A DNA stretch of 50,004 bases from Deltaproteobacteria bacterium (GTDB lineage: Bacteria; CG2-30-53-67): NCBI GenBank assembly GCA_013151235.1, contig JAADIO010000040.1, positions 1 through 50,004 on the forward strand. The letters are read 5' to 3'. Below the pieces are notes generated by a model. It was given only the letters and a program-made list of their open reading frames with translations. It ran no database searches and was not told where the DNA came from. A program made the translations under genes and the position numbers. Each line of letters opens with the position of its first letter. Positions within the stretch are counted from its first letter, which is position 1. This document shows, in pieces, positions 27,393 through 35,964 of the stretch.

Positions 27393-27806
27393 ATGAACCT
27401 GATTGAACTCTCATCAGCGGTCATGGGATCTCCGCCGGAAAAGAGTACAACCGGAAGGACCGCCGATCGCCCGGCACCCCGGACAGCTTCGACTCAAAAC
27501 ATAATGGAGATTCCCTCCATAACACAGTCAGAGGTACAAAAGAAGGATTCAGAACAACCGGCAACAAAGGCTCTGACCGCTGCACAGATACAGAAAATAG
27601 AGGAAACCGCAAAGGACATCCAGAAGTTCCTGGATGCCAACGGCCGGGAATTAAACTTCTACGTCAACCATAAAAACGGTCAGGTGGTCATCGAAGTCCA
27701 CCGGAAGTCGGACGGAAAGCTGATCCGGAAAATCCCGCCGGAGGATCTTCTGAAACCGCAGAATGGTCCGAGCATGTCGGGACTTCTGCTGGAAGAAGAC
27801 GTATAG
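27393..27806 (+). CDS. flaG: FlaG family flagellar protein
   Basis: 137 aa. The C-terminal half matches the FlaG family: IEETAKDIQKFLDANGRELNFYVNHKNGQVVIEVHRKSDGKLIRKIPPEDLLK. The N-terminal half is a low-complexity linker. FlaG proteins are linked to filament length control in other bacteria. A GGGAGAAAG ribosome-binding region lies just before the ATG. It sits in the usual place between fliC and fliD. Confidence 0.93.
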   Translation: MNLIELSSAVMGSPPEKSTTGRTADRPAPRTASTQNIMEIPSITQSEVQKKDSEQPATKALTAAQIQKIEETAKDIQKFLDANGRELNFYVNHKNGQVVIEVHRKSDGKLIRKIPPEDLLKPQNGPSMSGLLLEEDV

Positions 27807-27842
27807 GATAAACAGGCAAGCCGGATGGACACCTCCGGTTTC

Positions 27843-27879
27843 AAGTCCCCCTTTGGCAAGGGGGGATTCAGGGGGATTT
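27843..27879. repeat. Dispersed palindromic repeat of the TCCCCCTTTG...CAAGGGGGA type
   Basis: In the 154-bp gap between flaG and fliD, TCCCCCTTTGGCAAGGGGGG with a following ATTCAGGGGGATTT forms nested inverted repeats. This style of repeat is found scattered between genes in many deltaproteobacterial-type genomes. It may fold in mRNA. Confidence 0.6.
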
Positions 27880-27960
27880 CAGAGCGTGCCGGCCATCCCC
27901 CGCACTCCCCTTGCATAAAAAGGGATACACAAGGTTTGGGAATTTTCGACAAGGAAAGCT

Positions 27961-30900
27961 ATGGTCAGCACAAGTTCCATCAGCGGACTCTCTTCCGGAT
28001 TTGACTGGCAAAGCATGGTCGACAAAATCCGCGAGGTTGAAGAACGCCCGATCACATTGCTCCAGAATCATGTCCAGGAGGATCAGAACAAGCTCACGGC
28101 CTGGCAGGATGTCAACACCCGCCTGCTGAGTCTCCAGACCTCGGCCTCTGCGATCAATACGGCCTCCGCCTTCGACCTCTTCAGCGCCGCGACATCCTCT
28201 TCTTCCACCACCAGTGCGGATAAATTATTGACCGCCTCTGTCGGAACCAATGCAGCGGAAGGCTCTTACTCCATTCAGCTCACACAACTCGCACAGGCAC
28301 AGAAGCTCTCCTCCGGAAGTTTCGCCGACAAAACCTCGGCCCTCGGCTACACCGGCGACATTCTTATCAACGATCGAGTCGTCGCCATTGAGGCCTCCGA
28401 TAACCTGCAGACCATTGCTGACAAGATCAATGCCGTTAATTCGGGAAGCAACGCATCAAGCGTTACCGCCACGATCCTGCAGAACGGGACAAGTGACTAC
28501 CGCCTGATTCTCACCAGCGACACTGAAGGATCGGACGGCATCGGACTTTTAGAGGCCAACACCTCGAATATTCTCCAGAACCTGGGACTGATATCATCAT
28601 CGGTCAGCCTTAAGAACGCCACCAGCGACGGTGCAAAATCGGATGCCTTCACCAACAGCAGCACCGCCGTCGGCACCCTTCTAAGCCTTACGTCGGCCCA
28701 GACGAGTACCACCGTGACAATTGCCGGCCAGAACGTCGCCATCGACCTCTCCACGGAATCGCTGACGACCATCGCCTCGCATATCAACGCCTTGACCGGC
28801 GTTACGGCTTCCGTAGTCAGCACCACCACAGACAACGTCACCACTTACCAACTCGACATCAGCGGAACCACCTCCTTCACAGACAACAACAATGTCCTCC
28901 AGACTCTTGGAATCCTTGAAGGAACCCAGACCTCTACCACAGAGGTTCATACCGGTTCCGTGGCCAATACCGACGGCGATGCCTCTACCCTGATGACCGC
29001 ATCCACCCTGATGACCAACATCTGGACCGGCGGCACAAGCGCAGGCGTACAGGCAGGTGACACCATCACGATCAACGGAACCCAGGGAAACGGCACGGTG
29101 ATCGGCCCGATCACCTATACCGTACAGAATGGAGATACCGTACAGGATCTTCTCGATCGGATCAACAATACCACAAACGGTTTTGGTTCCGGCACCCGAA
29201 CCGCCACGACAAGTGTGTCCAACGGGAAGATCATCATCACGGACGGAACTGCCGGAGACAGTCAGCTTTCTCTCACCCTCATCGCCAACAACGAAGGGGG
29301 AGGCACCCTCGATTTCGGCACCATCTCCGCAACCACGGAAGGACGGGACATGGAACTCGTCGCAGGGCAGGACGCCAAGCTGACGGTGGACGGGATTTCC
29401 ATCACAAACTCCACCAATACAGTAAGCGACGTCATCCAGGGAGTAACACTCAACCTGCTCAGTGTCGAATCGGGAACCACGATCAATCTCTCCGTGGCCC
29501 GGGACCTGTCAACGATCCAGTCAAACATTGAGACTTTCGTCTCCGATTACAACGATATCAGCTCCTTCATCGGCGACCAGTTCAAATACGACAAGGACAA
29601 AGAAAAGACGGGAGGCGTCCTCTTCGGCGATCAGACCCTTGCATCGATTCAGTCGGACCTGCGCACAATCATGGTCAATACCGTCTGGGGGACCGATGCC
29701 GACCTGAACACCCTCGGTCTGGCGGGTATCAACTTCGATAATGAGGGAAAGCTCACCATAGATTCTTCGAAACTTTCCGGATACCTGAAGACAAATTTCG
29801 AAGATATCCGGAACCTCTTCGCCGCCAACGGGGCCTCGACAAACAGCAACATCAAATACATCGGGAACACCAAGGCGACGCAGAAGGGAGACTATACCGT
29901 CAACATCACCCAGGCGGCAACCAAGGGAAGCGTCACGGGAAGCGTCGATCTCTCCGGCGGGATCGGAGCGGACAACACCTTCACCCTGACCGAGGGAGGC
30001 CGGATCGCCACCATCGCCGTTACCGCCGGAGATAATATCGACACGATCGTCAACGCCATCAACTCCGAAGCGGCCGCCGAGTACACCGAAGTACGAAAAA
30101 GCACCGCCACAAACACTGCATCCTCGGCAGCGATTGTGAACAGTACGGCCTGGAGCGCCATCGACGGGGTGACGGCCGCGGACGGCGACGTGATCACCTA
30201 CAGCGGCACCACACGGACCGGGGCCTCCGTCAGCGGTTCCTACACCATCGACCTGGCGAACGGCAACGTGGGAGACCTCCTCTCGGCCATCGAGGACAGC
30301 TACGGGAAAAACATCTATGCCACCCTCGACACGGACGGACGGATCGTGCTTACGGACAAGACGACCGGCGACAGTGAACTCACCTTTTCCATTAACACAT
30401 CCGCCGTCACCGGCCTCTCCTTCGGAACCTTCGACAACTCCGGGTTGAACACGGAGGGGCGCTACGCCCTTGACATCACGGCATCGAAGGATGCCGGCAA
30501 CCACCTTGTACTCACGGACAATAATTACGGGAGCGACAAAAGCTTCACTGTCTCGCAGACCAATGCCTCCTCGACGGGGATCACCGACGGGACCTATGCC
30601 GGTCTGGACGTAGCCGGAACGATCAACGGCGAGGCGGCCACCGGAAGCGGCCAGGTACTAACCGGTGATTCAGGCGACGCCAATGTGGACGGTCTCTCCA
30701 TTCTGTACTCGGGAACCGCTACGGGCAGCGTGGGATCGATGAAGCTGACCCTCGGTGTCGCGGAACAGATGAAGACCCAGCTTTACTACATCACCGACAG
30801 CGAGGACGGCTATCTCAGCTTCAAGACCAATTCGATCAGCGATGAAATTGATAACACCAACGACAACATCGACATCAAGGAAGCCCGAATCGATAAACGG

Positions 30901-31002
30901 ATGGAAATCCTGACTCAGCAATTCGTCCAGATGGAAGTCTTTCTGAATCAGATGTCGAGCATCAGCAGTTGGCTCGACGGACAGATCAACTCAATGAAAT
31001 AA
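27961..31002 (+). CDS. fliD: Flagellar filament cap protein FliD (unusually long)
   Basis: 1013 aa, about twice the length of enterobacterial FliD. The N-terminal FliD-N domain (about 5-105) begins ISGLSSGFDWQSMVDKIREVEERPI; repeated Ser/Thr-rich domains follow, including flagellin-hook-IN-type segments; FliD-C features are present around residue 510-630 (NIETFVSDYNDISSFIGDQF and SDLRTIMVNTVWG) and the typical end (MKTQLYYITDSEDGYLSFKTNSI, then a helical IDKRMEILTQQFVQMEVFLNQMSSISSWLDGQINSMK). The extra length comes from an insertion of about 300 residues splitting the C-terminal domain (about 640-930). AAGGAAAG precedes the start. It caps the growing filament and is a plausible glycosylation or adhesion target. 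Confidence 0.95.
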   Translation: MVSTSSISGLSSGFDWQSMVDKIREVEERPITLLQNHVQEDQNKLTAWQDVNTRLLSLQTSASAINTASAFDLFSAATSSSSTTSADKLLTASVGTNAAEGSYSIQLTQLAQAQKLSSGSFADKTSALGYTGDILINDRVVAIEASDNLQTIADKINAVNSGSNASSVTATILQNGTSDYRLILTSDTEGSDGIGLLEANTSNILQNLGLISSSVSLKNATSDGAKSDAFTNSSTAVGTLLSLTSAQTSTTVTIAGQNVAIDLSTESLTTIASHINALTGVTASVVSTTTDNVTTYQLDISGTTSFTDNNNVLQTLGILEGTQTSTTEVHTGSVANTDGDASTLMTASTLMTNIWTGGTSAGVQAGDTITINGTQGNGTVIGPITYTVQNGDTVQDLLDRINNTTNGFGSGTRTATTSVSNGKIIITDGTAGDSQLSLTLIANNEGGGTLDFGTISATTEGRDMELVAGQDAKLTVDGISITNSTNTVSDVIQGVTLNLLSVESGTTINLSVARDLSTIQSNIETFVSDYNDISSFIGDQFKYDKDKEKTGGVLFGDQTLASIQSDLRTIMVNTVWGTDADLNTLGLAGINFDNEGKLTIDSSKLSGYLKTNFEDIRNLFAANGASTNSNIKYIGNTKATQKGDYTVNITQAATKGSVTGSVDLSGGIGADNTFTLTEGGRIATIAVTAGDNIDTIVNAINSEAAAEYTEVRKSTATNTASSAAIVNSTAWSAIDGVTAADGDVITYSGTTRTGASVSGSYTIDLANGNVGDLLSAIEDSYGKNIYATLDTDGRIVLTDKTTGDSELTFSINTSAVTGLSFGTFDNSGLNTEGRYALDITASKDAGNHLVLTDNNYGSDKSFTVSQTNASSTGITDGTYAGLDVAGTINGEAATGSGQVLTGDSGDANVDGLSILYSGTATGSVGSMKLTLGVAEQMKTQLYYITDSEDGYLSFKTNSISDEIDNTNDNIDIKEARIDKRMEILTQQFVQMEVFLNQMSSISSWLDGQINSMK

Positions 31003-31020
31003 CAGGGGAGGCAAAGCACC

Positions 31021-31452
31021 ATGGCCCGGTATCCACAAAACAGCTACCTGGAGACGGAGGTCCTGACGGCGGACCCCGGAAAGCTGATTCTGCTCCTCTT
31101 TGACGGGGCAATCCATTTCCTCAAACAGGGAAAGATCTATCTTTTAGAAGAAAAACACCGGGAAAAGGGCCAGGGGTTGATGCGTGCCCATGCCGTGGTA
31201 AGCGAACTGCTCCACTGCCTGAACAGGGAAAAAGGAGGTGATATAGCGATCCGGCTCCAGGCAATCTACGTCTATATCCTCCAGCGGATCACCGACGCCG
31301 ACCTGAAAAAGGAAACAGGGGCGATTGACGAATGTGTCGACCTCTTGTCGGAATTGCGGGAAGCCTGGTACGCAATTACCCATAAAAGTCCCGAGGACTC
31401 CATTCGGGAACTCACCCCGGAGACAAGAACGGAATTCTCTGCAACCATTTGA
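31021..31452 (+). CDS. fliS: Flagellin export chaperone FliS
   Basis: 143-aa helical chaperone that binds the flagellin C-terminus and blocks early polymerisation. The family pattern is NSYLETEVLTADPGKLILLLFDGAIHFLKQG near the start. It follows fliD by 18 bp with AGGGGAGG upstream, and is 3 bp from the next gene, so translation is likely coupled. Confidence 0.95.
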   Translation: MARYPQNSYLETEVLTADPGKLILLLFDGAIHFLKQGKIYLLEEKHREKGQGLMRAHAVVSELLHCLNREKGGDIAIRLQAIYVYILQRITDADLKKETGAIDECVDLLSELREAWYAITHKSPEDSIRELTPETRTEFSATI

Positions 31453-31455
31453 GTT

Positions 31456-31887
31456 ATGAACAAACAAAACGAACAAGATATCCGGAATCAGCTCCGGGAA
31501 AAGATCCTCTGCCTGAACCGGATGGTCCAGTTGGGAAAGGCACAATCTGCGGCCCTGCACGCCGGGTCGGGACCACTCCTGACGAACCTCACGGAGATGG
31601 CAAAGTTGATCCGCGAAGTGAACGGGATCGACCGGATACTGAACCCCCTCAAGAATCAACTCACCACCGGAGAGACGGAAAGGTTCCTCCCCGAAACCCG
31701 GAAGATCAAGATCTTACTCCAGCAAATGATGACTCTGGAAAAGGAAAGTATCCATCAGGCCAAAGACAAAATGGCAGACCTCCGGCGGGAAATGCATCAT
31801 CTGCAAAAGGGTCGCCGGGTGGTTGGAAAATACACTAAAAACGACTCCCTCTCCACCTCACACTTTCTCGATCTGCGGGAGGGCTAA
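31456..31887 (+). CDS. FliT/FlgN-like flagellar chaperone (tentative)
   Basis: 143-aa, strongly helical, charged protein beginning MNKQNEQDIRNQLREKILCLNRMVQLGKAQ, with long amphipathic stretches and no recognisable catalytic motif. It starts 3 bp after the fliS stop, the usual place for fliT in fliDST operons, and its size and helical nature fit the FlgN/FliT chaperone group. The assignment is mainly positional. The 114-bp gap after it shows nothing I recognise. Confidence 0.6.
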   Translation: MNKQNEQDIRNQLREKILCLNRMVQLGKAQSAALHAGSGPLLTNLTEMAKLIREVNGIDRILNPLKNQLTTGETERFLPETRKIKILLQQMMTLEKESIHQAKDKMADLRREMHHLQKGRRVVGKYTKNDSLSTSHFLDLREG

Positions 31888-32001
31888 CGAGCCGGTCATC
31901 TCCCCGCATTCCCCATGGTCAACGCTTTTGACTTTGCGCCTGCCTTCTTTGTGCCCTTCATGACCTTCATGGTGCATGCTTTTGCTTTTGGCTTTTCATA
32001 G

Positions 32002-32580
32002 TCACACGACCTTCTCTCCACTCCACTCCCGTTCACAATCGGCAAGGATTTCTGAATATTCATCGTCCGAAATCTCGGGAACGACAATGATCCCCTCTTG
32101 ATCTCGATGCATCTCCGTAATACCGGGGTATTTTCTGGCAAGAAGTTTTAACTCCACCGCCTGCCGCCGGACTGTGCTGAGAAGGCGGCGATTCTCCGCC
32201 TCCAGGTCGTATTTCTCGACCGCCGACCGGATAGCAAGTTTGATTTCATAGTCGCTCCAGGGCTTCGTAAAGAAGCGGTAAATTTCTCCCCGGTTAACGG
32301 CATTCATTGTCGTATCGAGCCCGGCATGACCGGTCAACATGATCCGGATGATGTCCGAATAGCGATTCCTGACCTCCGCAAGGAAATCCGCTCCCGACAT
32401 CCCCGGCATGTGCTCATCGGAAACCACCACTTGCACCCGTTTCTTCTTCAAGAGTTCCAGAGCTTCTTCTCCGTCTTGCGCGGAAAAAATTCGATAGGGC
32501 TCGTCAAACAAAGAGCGTTTCAGTGAGGCAATCACGTTCTTCTCATCATCGACCAGCAGGATGGAGTTGAGTTGTTCCAT
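32002..32580 (-). CDS. Single-receiver response regulator with short C-terminal extension
   Basis: 192 aa, start 32580 chosen for AGGAGGG just upstream; an earlier ATG is possible. The receiver (about 1-120) has SILLVDDEK, phosphoacceptor VVVSDEHMPGMSG, IMLTGHAG and TKPW, closely matching the receivers of the RpfG-type regulators upstream. The remainder is a coiled stretch (ENRRLLSTVRRQAVELKLL) and an acidic tail (PEISDDEYSEILADCEREW) without HD-GYP or DNA-binding domain. Probably an accessory phosphorylation partner of the kinase encoded at 35957-38785, from which it is separated by a repeat. Confidence 0.85.
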   Translation of the reverse strand: MEQLNSILLVDDEKNVIASLKRSLFDEPYRIFSAQDGEEALELLKKKRVQVVVSDEHMPGMSGADFLAEVRNRYSDIIRIMLTGHAGLDTTMNAVNRGEIYRFFTKPWSDYEIKLAIRSAVEKYDLEAENRRLLSTVRRQAVELKLLARKYPGITEMHRDQEGIIVVPEISDDEYSEILADCEREWSGEKVV

Positions 32581-32615
32581 TTCACCCTCCTTCTTCATAA
32601 TAAAAGAATCGCAGA

Positions 32616-32805
32616 CGGACTTTTTATAAAGCCGTTATTTTTAATGGTCTCGCAAAAAGTCATCCCCCGGGTTCCGTGCATGCTTCGACAAGCTTCCGAG
32701 CATGGTGAGCTCGCCGAACCACACGAACGGAATATCAATCACTTACGCCGTTCGCCCTGAGCTCGTCGAAGGGGCGACCGGACTTTTTACGAAGCCATCA
32801 TTTTT
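32616..32805. repeat. Composite dispersed repeat in the signalling operon
   Basis: A 27-bp direct repeat CGGACTTTTTA..AAGCC..ATTTTT occurs at 32616-32642 and 32779-32805 with 4 differences. Between lie words of the common TTCGCCCTGAGC..GTCGAAGGG palindrome family (TTCGACAAGCT near 32683 and CGCCCTGAGCTCGTCGAAGGGGCG near 32753-32776). The right copy overlaps the last codons and stop of the HD-GYP gene ending at 32798, so the repeat supplies that stop codon. Confidence 0.7.
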
Positions 32806-34117
32806 GGGTTCGTATAAACACCCCGCATTTCGGTGGATCTAACAGATAATATCGCTTGATCAACTCGATCTTTTTCGGGTCGATCATGCTTCGTTTCTTG
32901 AGAATCAGAATATCCGTCCCGCTTCGAAAGTCCCTGGAAAGGACCATCTTTGCCTTCAACCGGGTTGGCGGAAGTTCGATCTCGCCGTAGGCGGACCGGT
33001 CGGGACGCCGGGAATAGAGTTCCCGGACCGATTTTTCAAAGGGAGGAAACAGTTTGGGATCAAACCGGCTGCCCAGTTCCTCCTTCAAAAGGGCCATAGT
33101 CTTTTCAACCCGGTTTTCTTTTCCGACCGACTTCACGGTATGGTCCCAGAAATCGGCCAGAGCAATGATCCTCGCCCCCCGGGGGACCTTCTCCCCTCGA
33201 TATCCGTCGGGAAAGCCTTTCCCGTCATGCCGTTCATGATGATGGCGGATCAACACGCCGGCATTCCGCATTCCTTCAATCGTATCAACGGCGACCTGCC
33301 CCCGCAGCGGATGCAGCCTGTATTCCGTTTGTTCCTTCGGGTCAAGGTCCGAAACCTGTTTTATCAACGCCGCATCGCTCAAGCGGATTTTTCCTATGTC
33401 GTGAAGAAGGGCCGCCAAACGGACCGATTCCGTTTCGTCGGTGGAAAGCTTGATCTCTCTGGCCACGGCCGAGGCAATCTCCGAAACATTCCGGGCATGC
33501 CCCCTTCCCGCCCGGCCCCGCAGCTCGAAAAGATCGGAGAAGGCACGGACGGCATCACGAACGGTCCGGCGCCGCTCGGCCTCCAACCTTTTCAATGCCG
33601 CGTCCTTGTTCTGGAGTTCCACGGTTTGTTCCTGGGCCATAAGCTGGAGCTGCTCGCTCCACTGTTTTAGCTCTGCGTTCTGCGCCGCCACCATGTCACG
33701 GAGCTTTCGATTCTCACTCTCCCTCCGGTACTGCTGTGCCGCCTGCCGGATGGCACTCAGCATGTCATCATCATTCCAGGGTTTCGTCATGTAGCGCCAA
33801 GCACCCCCGAGGTTAATGGCATCCATCGCGGCATACATATCGGCATAGCCGGAGAGGACGATCCGGTATGCATCGGGAGCGATTTTTCGGGACTGATTGA
33901 GGAAGCTGACTCCGGAAAGTCCGGGCATCCTCTGATCGGAAACGATGACGCCGATCTCGGGATTCTCCTTCAGGATCGCAAGCCCTTCCTCCCCCGAGGA
34001 AGCGGTAAAGACCTGCACATCCTCGTCGAGCATCAACCGCCGAAGAGAACCCAGAATCTTGCGCTCATCATCAACAAAAAGGACCTTCACGCACGTTTCC
34101 GTTTTAACGTCAGGCAT
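32798..34117 (-). CDS. RpfG-type response regulator: receiver plus HD-GYP phosphodiesterase
   Basis: 439 aa. Receiver (about 8-130: VLFVDDERK, VIVSDQRMPGLSG, KPWNDDD), a coiled linker, then an HD-GYP domain (about 190-370) with LAALLHDIGKIRL and HHHERHDGKGFPDGYRG. The family hydrolyses c-di-GMP. A C-terminal extension (about 375-439) is not recognised. Start 34117 is chosen for AAAGGAG upstream and overlaps the previous gene by 8 bp (ATGCCTGA). The GYP motif here reads GFP, a tolerated variant. Probably co-transcribed from the sigma-28 promoter near 38858. Confidence 0.92.
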   Translation of the reverse strand: MPDVKTETCVKVLFVDDERKILGSLRRLMLDEDVQVFTASSGEEGLAILKENPEIGVIVSDQRMPGLSGVSFLNQSRKIAPDAYRIVLSGYADMYAAMDAINLGGAWRYMTKPWNDDDMLSAIRQAAQQYRRESENRKLRDMVAAQNAELKQWSEQLQLMAQEQTVELQNKDAALKRLEAERRRTVRDAVRAFSDLFELRGRAGRGHARNVSEIASAVAREIKLSTDETESVRLAALLHDIGKIRLSDAALIKQVSDLDPKEQTEYRLHPLRGQVAVDTIEGMRNAGVLIRHHHERHDGKGFPDGYRGEKVPRGARIIALADFWDHTVKSVGKENRVEKTMALLKEELGSRFDPKLFPPFEKSVRELYSRRPDRSAYGEIELPPTRLKAKMVLSRDFRSGTDILILKKRSMIDPKKIELIKRYYLLDPPKCGVFIRTQK

Positions 34118-35084
34118 GGACCGGCTCCTTTCCCGGACGCTTTGTTTCGACGGAGAGTCCCAGAAATGTATCAAGGATTTCAGGATCGAAAGAGGATCCT
34201 CTGAGGGAGAGCAGAACCTCCCGGGACTTCTCCGGACTGAATCCTTTTTTGTAGGGCCGATGCGTCACAAGGGCATCATAAACATCGGCCACCGACACGA
34301 TCCGAGCTTCAAAAGGGATCTCCGGCCCTTTCCGGCCGGAGGGATATCCACTGCCGTCGTATTTTTCGTGATGACAGAGGATAATATTCACAATCCTCTC
34401 GGAGAGCTGCGCCTGACGGGCCACCTCCGCCCCCCAGGTGGGATGCTGCTTGATCATCTTGAACTGTTTCTCGTTGAGAGGCCCTGCATAATTGAGGATA
34501 CTCTCAGCAACCCCAATCTTCCCGCAATCATGCAGCCAGGAACCGTATTTGATCTCCCGCCGAACCTCTTCCGGCAGATCGAAAGCCCCGGCCAGCATAA
34601 GGGCGTATTGTGCTACACGATCGCAATGGCCCCGCGTATAGGGATCTTTCAACTCCACCGCCTGGGCCAAGGAAAGCAAGGTCGCCTCGTCAGCCTTTTT
34701 CAGGGATCGGACCACCCGGTACCGGTTGAGTCCGTCCTCCACGATCCGGGTCAGTTTTTCATTGTCCCAGGGTTTGACGACGAAACGAAAGACCTCCCCC
34801 CGGTTGATGGCATCCATGGCGGTCTGCAGATCGGCATGGCCGGTCATCAGGATCCGGATCGTGTCGGGGGAGATCTCTTTGACTCCGGCATGGAGAGCAA
34901 TCCCCGTCATCCCCGGCATACGGTTATCCGAGACCAGGACTGCGACCTCTTCTTCCCGGATGATCTTCAGCGCCTCTTCGGCGCTTCCGGCCCCGAGGAA
35001 TTGCACACCTCGATCGGCAAAGAGGCGTTCCAGGGAGTGAAGGACATTTTCCTCGTCATCGACGAAGAGGGCTGTCTCAACCAT
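34110..35084 (-). CDS. RpfG-type response regulator: receiver plus HD-GYP phosphodiesterase
   Basis: 324 aa. Receiver (1-120: ALFVDDEEN, VLVSDNRMPGMTG, LMTGHADLQTAMDAINRGEVFRF, VKPWDN) then HD-GYP domain (about 130-310) with GSWLHDCGKIGV, HPTWGAEV, HHEKYDGSGYPSG and VADVYDALVTHRPYKKG, all the expected metal and GYP features. Likely degrades c-di-GMP when phosphorylated by the kinase two genes upstream. It overlaps both neighbours by 8 bp (ATGGTTGA at its start, ATGCCTGA at its end). Confidence 0.93.
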   Translation of the reverse strand: MVETALFVDDEENVLHSLERLFADRGVQFLGAGSAEEALKIIREEEVAVLVSDNRMPGMTGIALHAGVKEISPDTIRILMTGHADLQTAMDAINRGEVFRFVVKPWDNEKLTRIVEDGLNRYRVVRSLKKADEATLLSLAQAVELKDPYTRGHCDRVAQYALMLAGAFDLPEEVRREIKYGSWLHDCGKIGVAESILNYAGPLNEKQFKMIKQHPTWGAEVARQAQLSERIVNIILCHHEKYDGSGYPSGRKGPEIPFEARIVSVADVYDALVTHRPYKKGFSPEKSREVLLSLRGSSFDPEILDTFLGLSVETKRPGKEPVHA

Positions 35085-35964
35085 TGCCGCTCTCCTCTTC
35101 GACCACCACTACGATCCCCTCCTGGTTTCCCTCATGCTTGACCACCGCCCCCTTGAGCCGCAGCACAACTTCGTGAAGTTGCAACCTGCCGGAGGCACAA
35201 GTCTTCTCCCTGATCTTGTCGATAAAAGCGTTCAAGGGCTCCGAGAAGAAGGCGGTCCGTTCCTTTCCGATAATCTCTCCAACCTTCCCGGGAAAGATTT
35301 TTTCCCCTTGATCGTTGCAATAGACAATCAGTCCCTCCATATCGAGGCCAAGCACCCCCACGGGAAGACTCTGGAGGAGATGCTGGGAGACGGAGAGAAC
35401 CCGGTTTCGAAGGAGCAAATCCTCTGTTCTTTGCTCCACCCTCTGTTCGAGATTCTCATTCATGGAAGCGAGTTCATTGTTACGTTTCTGCAATTCCTCG
35501 GTAAGCCGCCGGTTCTTCTGATAGAGAAAATAACGCTCCAGCGCATTGGAAACGGCGAATCTCAGCTCATCGTCATTCCAGGGCTTGGCCAAAAATTTGT
35601 AGATCTGCCCCTCGTTGACCGCCTCTACCACCGCCACCGTATCGGCATAACCGGAGAGGACAATTCGGACCGTTTCGGGCCATCCCTTGCAAACCTCGCG
35701 AAGGAAATCGACACCGTTCATCTCCGGCATCCGGTAGTCGGAGAGAACGATCTGAATGGGAGAAACCTCCTTTAAGATCTGCAATCCCTCTTTTCCTGAA
35801 GTCGCCTTCAGGATCTCGTACTCTTCGTCGAGGAAGACCCGTTCGATCGAACGGAGGACCCCCTTCTCGTCGTCGACGCAAAGGATCCGGACCGATTCGT
35901 CGGCAATCGTAATCGACGCGTCCGCCTCGGGTGTCCCTGAACGGTTCAGCGCGCCCTCATCCAT
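35077..35964 (-). CDS. Response regulator: receiver, coiled coil and PAS-like domain
   Basis: 295 aa, start 35964 chosen for AAGGAAGGGG upstream and an 8-bp overlap with the kinase gene (ATGGATGA). The receiver (about 22-140) has ILCVDDEK, VLSDYRMPEMNG and AKPWNDDEL; a coiled coil (about 150-190, NRRLTEELQKRNNELASMNENLEQRVEQRTED) follows; the last part (about 195-290: LQSLPVGVLGLDMEGLIVYCNDQGEKIFPG) is PAS-like. There is no output enzyme, so it may act as a phosphorelay or scaffold between the kinase and the HD-GYP proteins. Confidence 0.85.
   Translation of the reverse strand: MDEGALNRSGTPEADASITIADESVRILCVDDEKGVLRSIERVFLDEEYEILKATSGKEGLQILKEVSPIQIVLSDYRMPEMNGVDFLREVCKGWPETVRIVLSGYADTVAVVEAVNEGQIYKFLAKPWNDDELRFAVSNALERYFLYQKNRRLTEELQKRNNELASMNENLEQRVEQRTEDLLLRNRVLSVSQHLLQSLPVGVLGLDMEGLIVYCNDQGEKIFPGKVGEIIGKERTAFFSEPLNAFIDKIREKTCASGRLQLHEVVLRLKGAVVKHEGNQEGIVVVVEEESGNG

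Noticed and set aside
31896-32141. 81-codon minus-strand frame between the fliT-like and receiver genes
   Set aside because: It mostly overlaps the receiver gene in another frame and has no ribosome-binding site or recognisable product.
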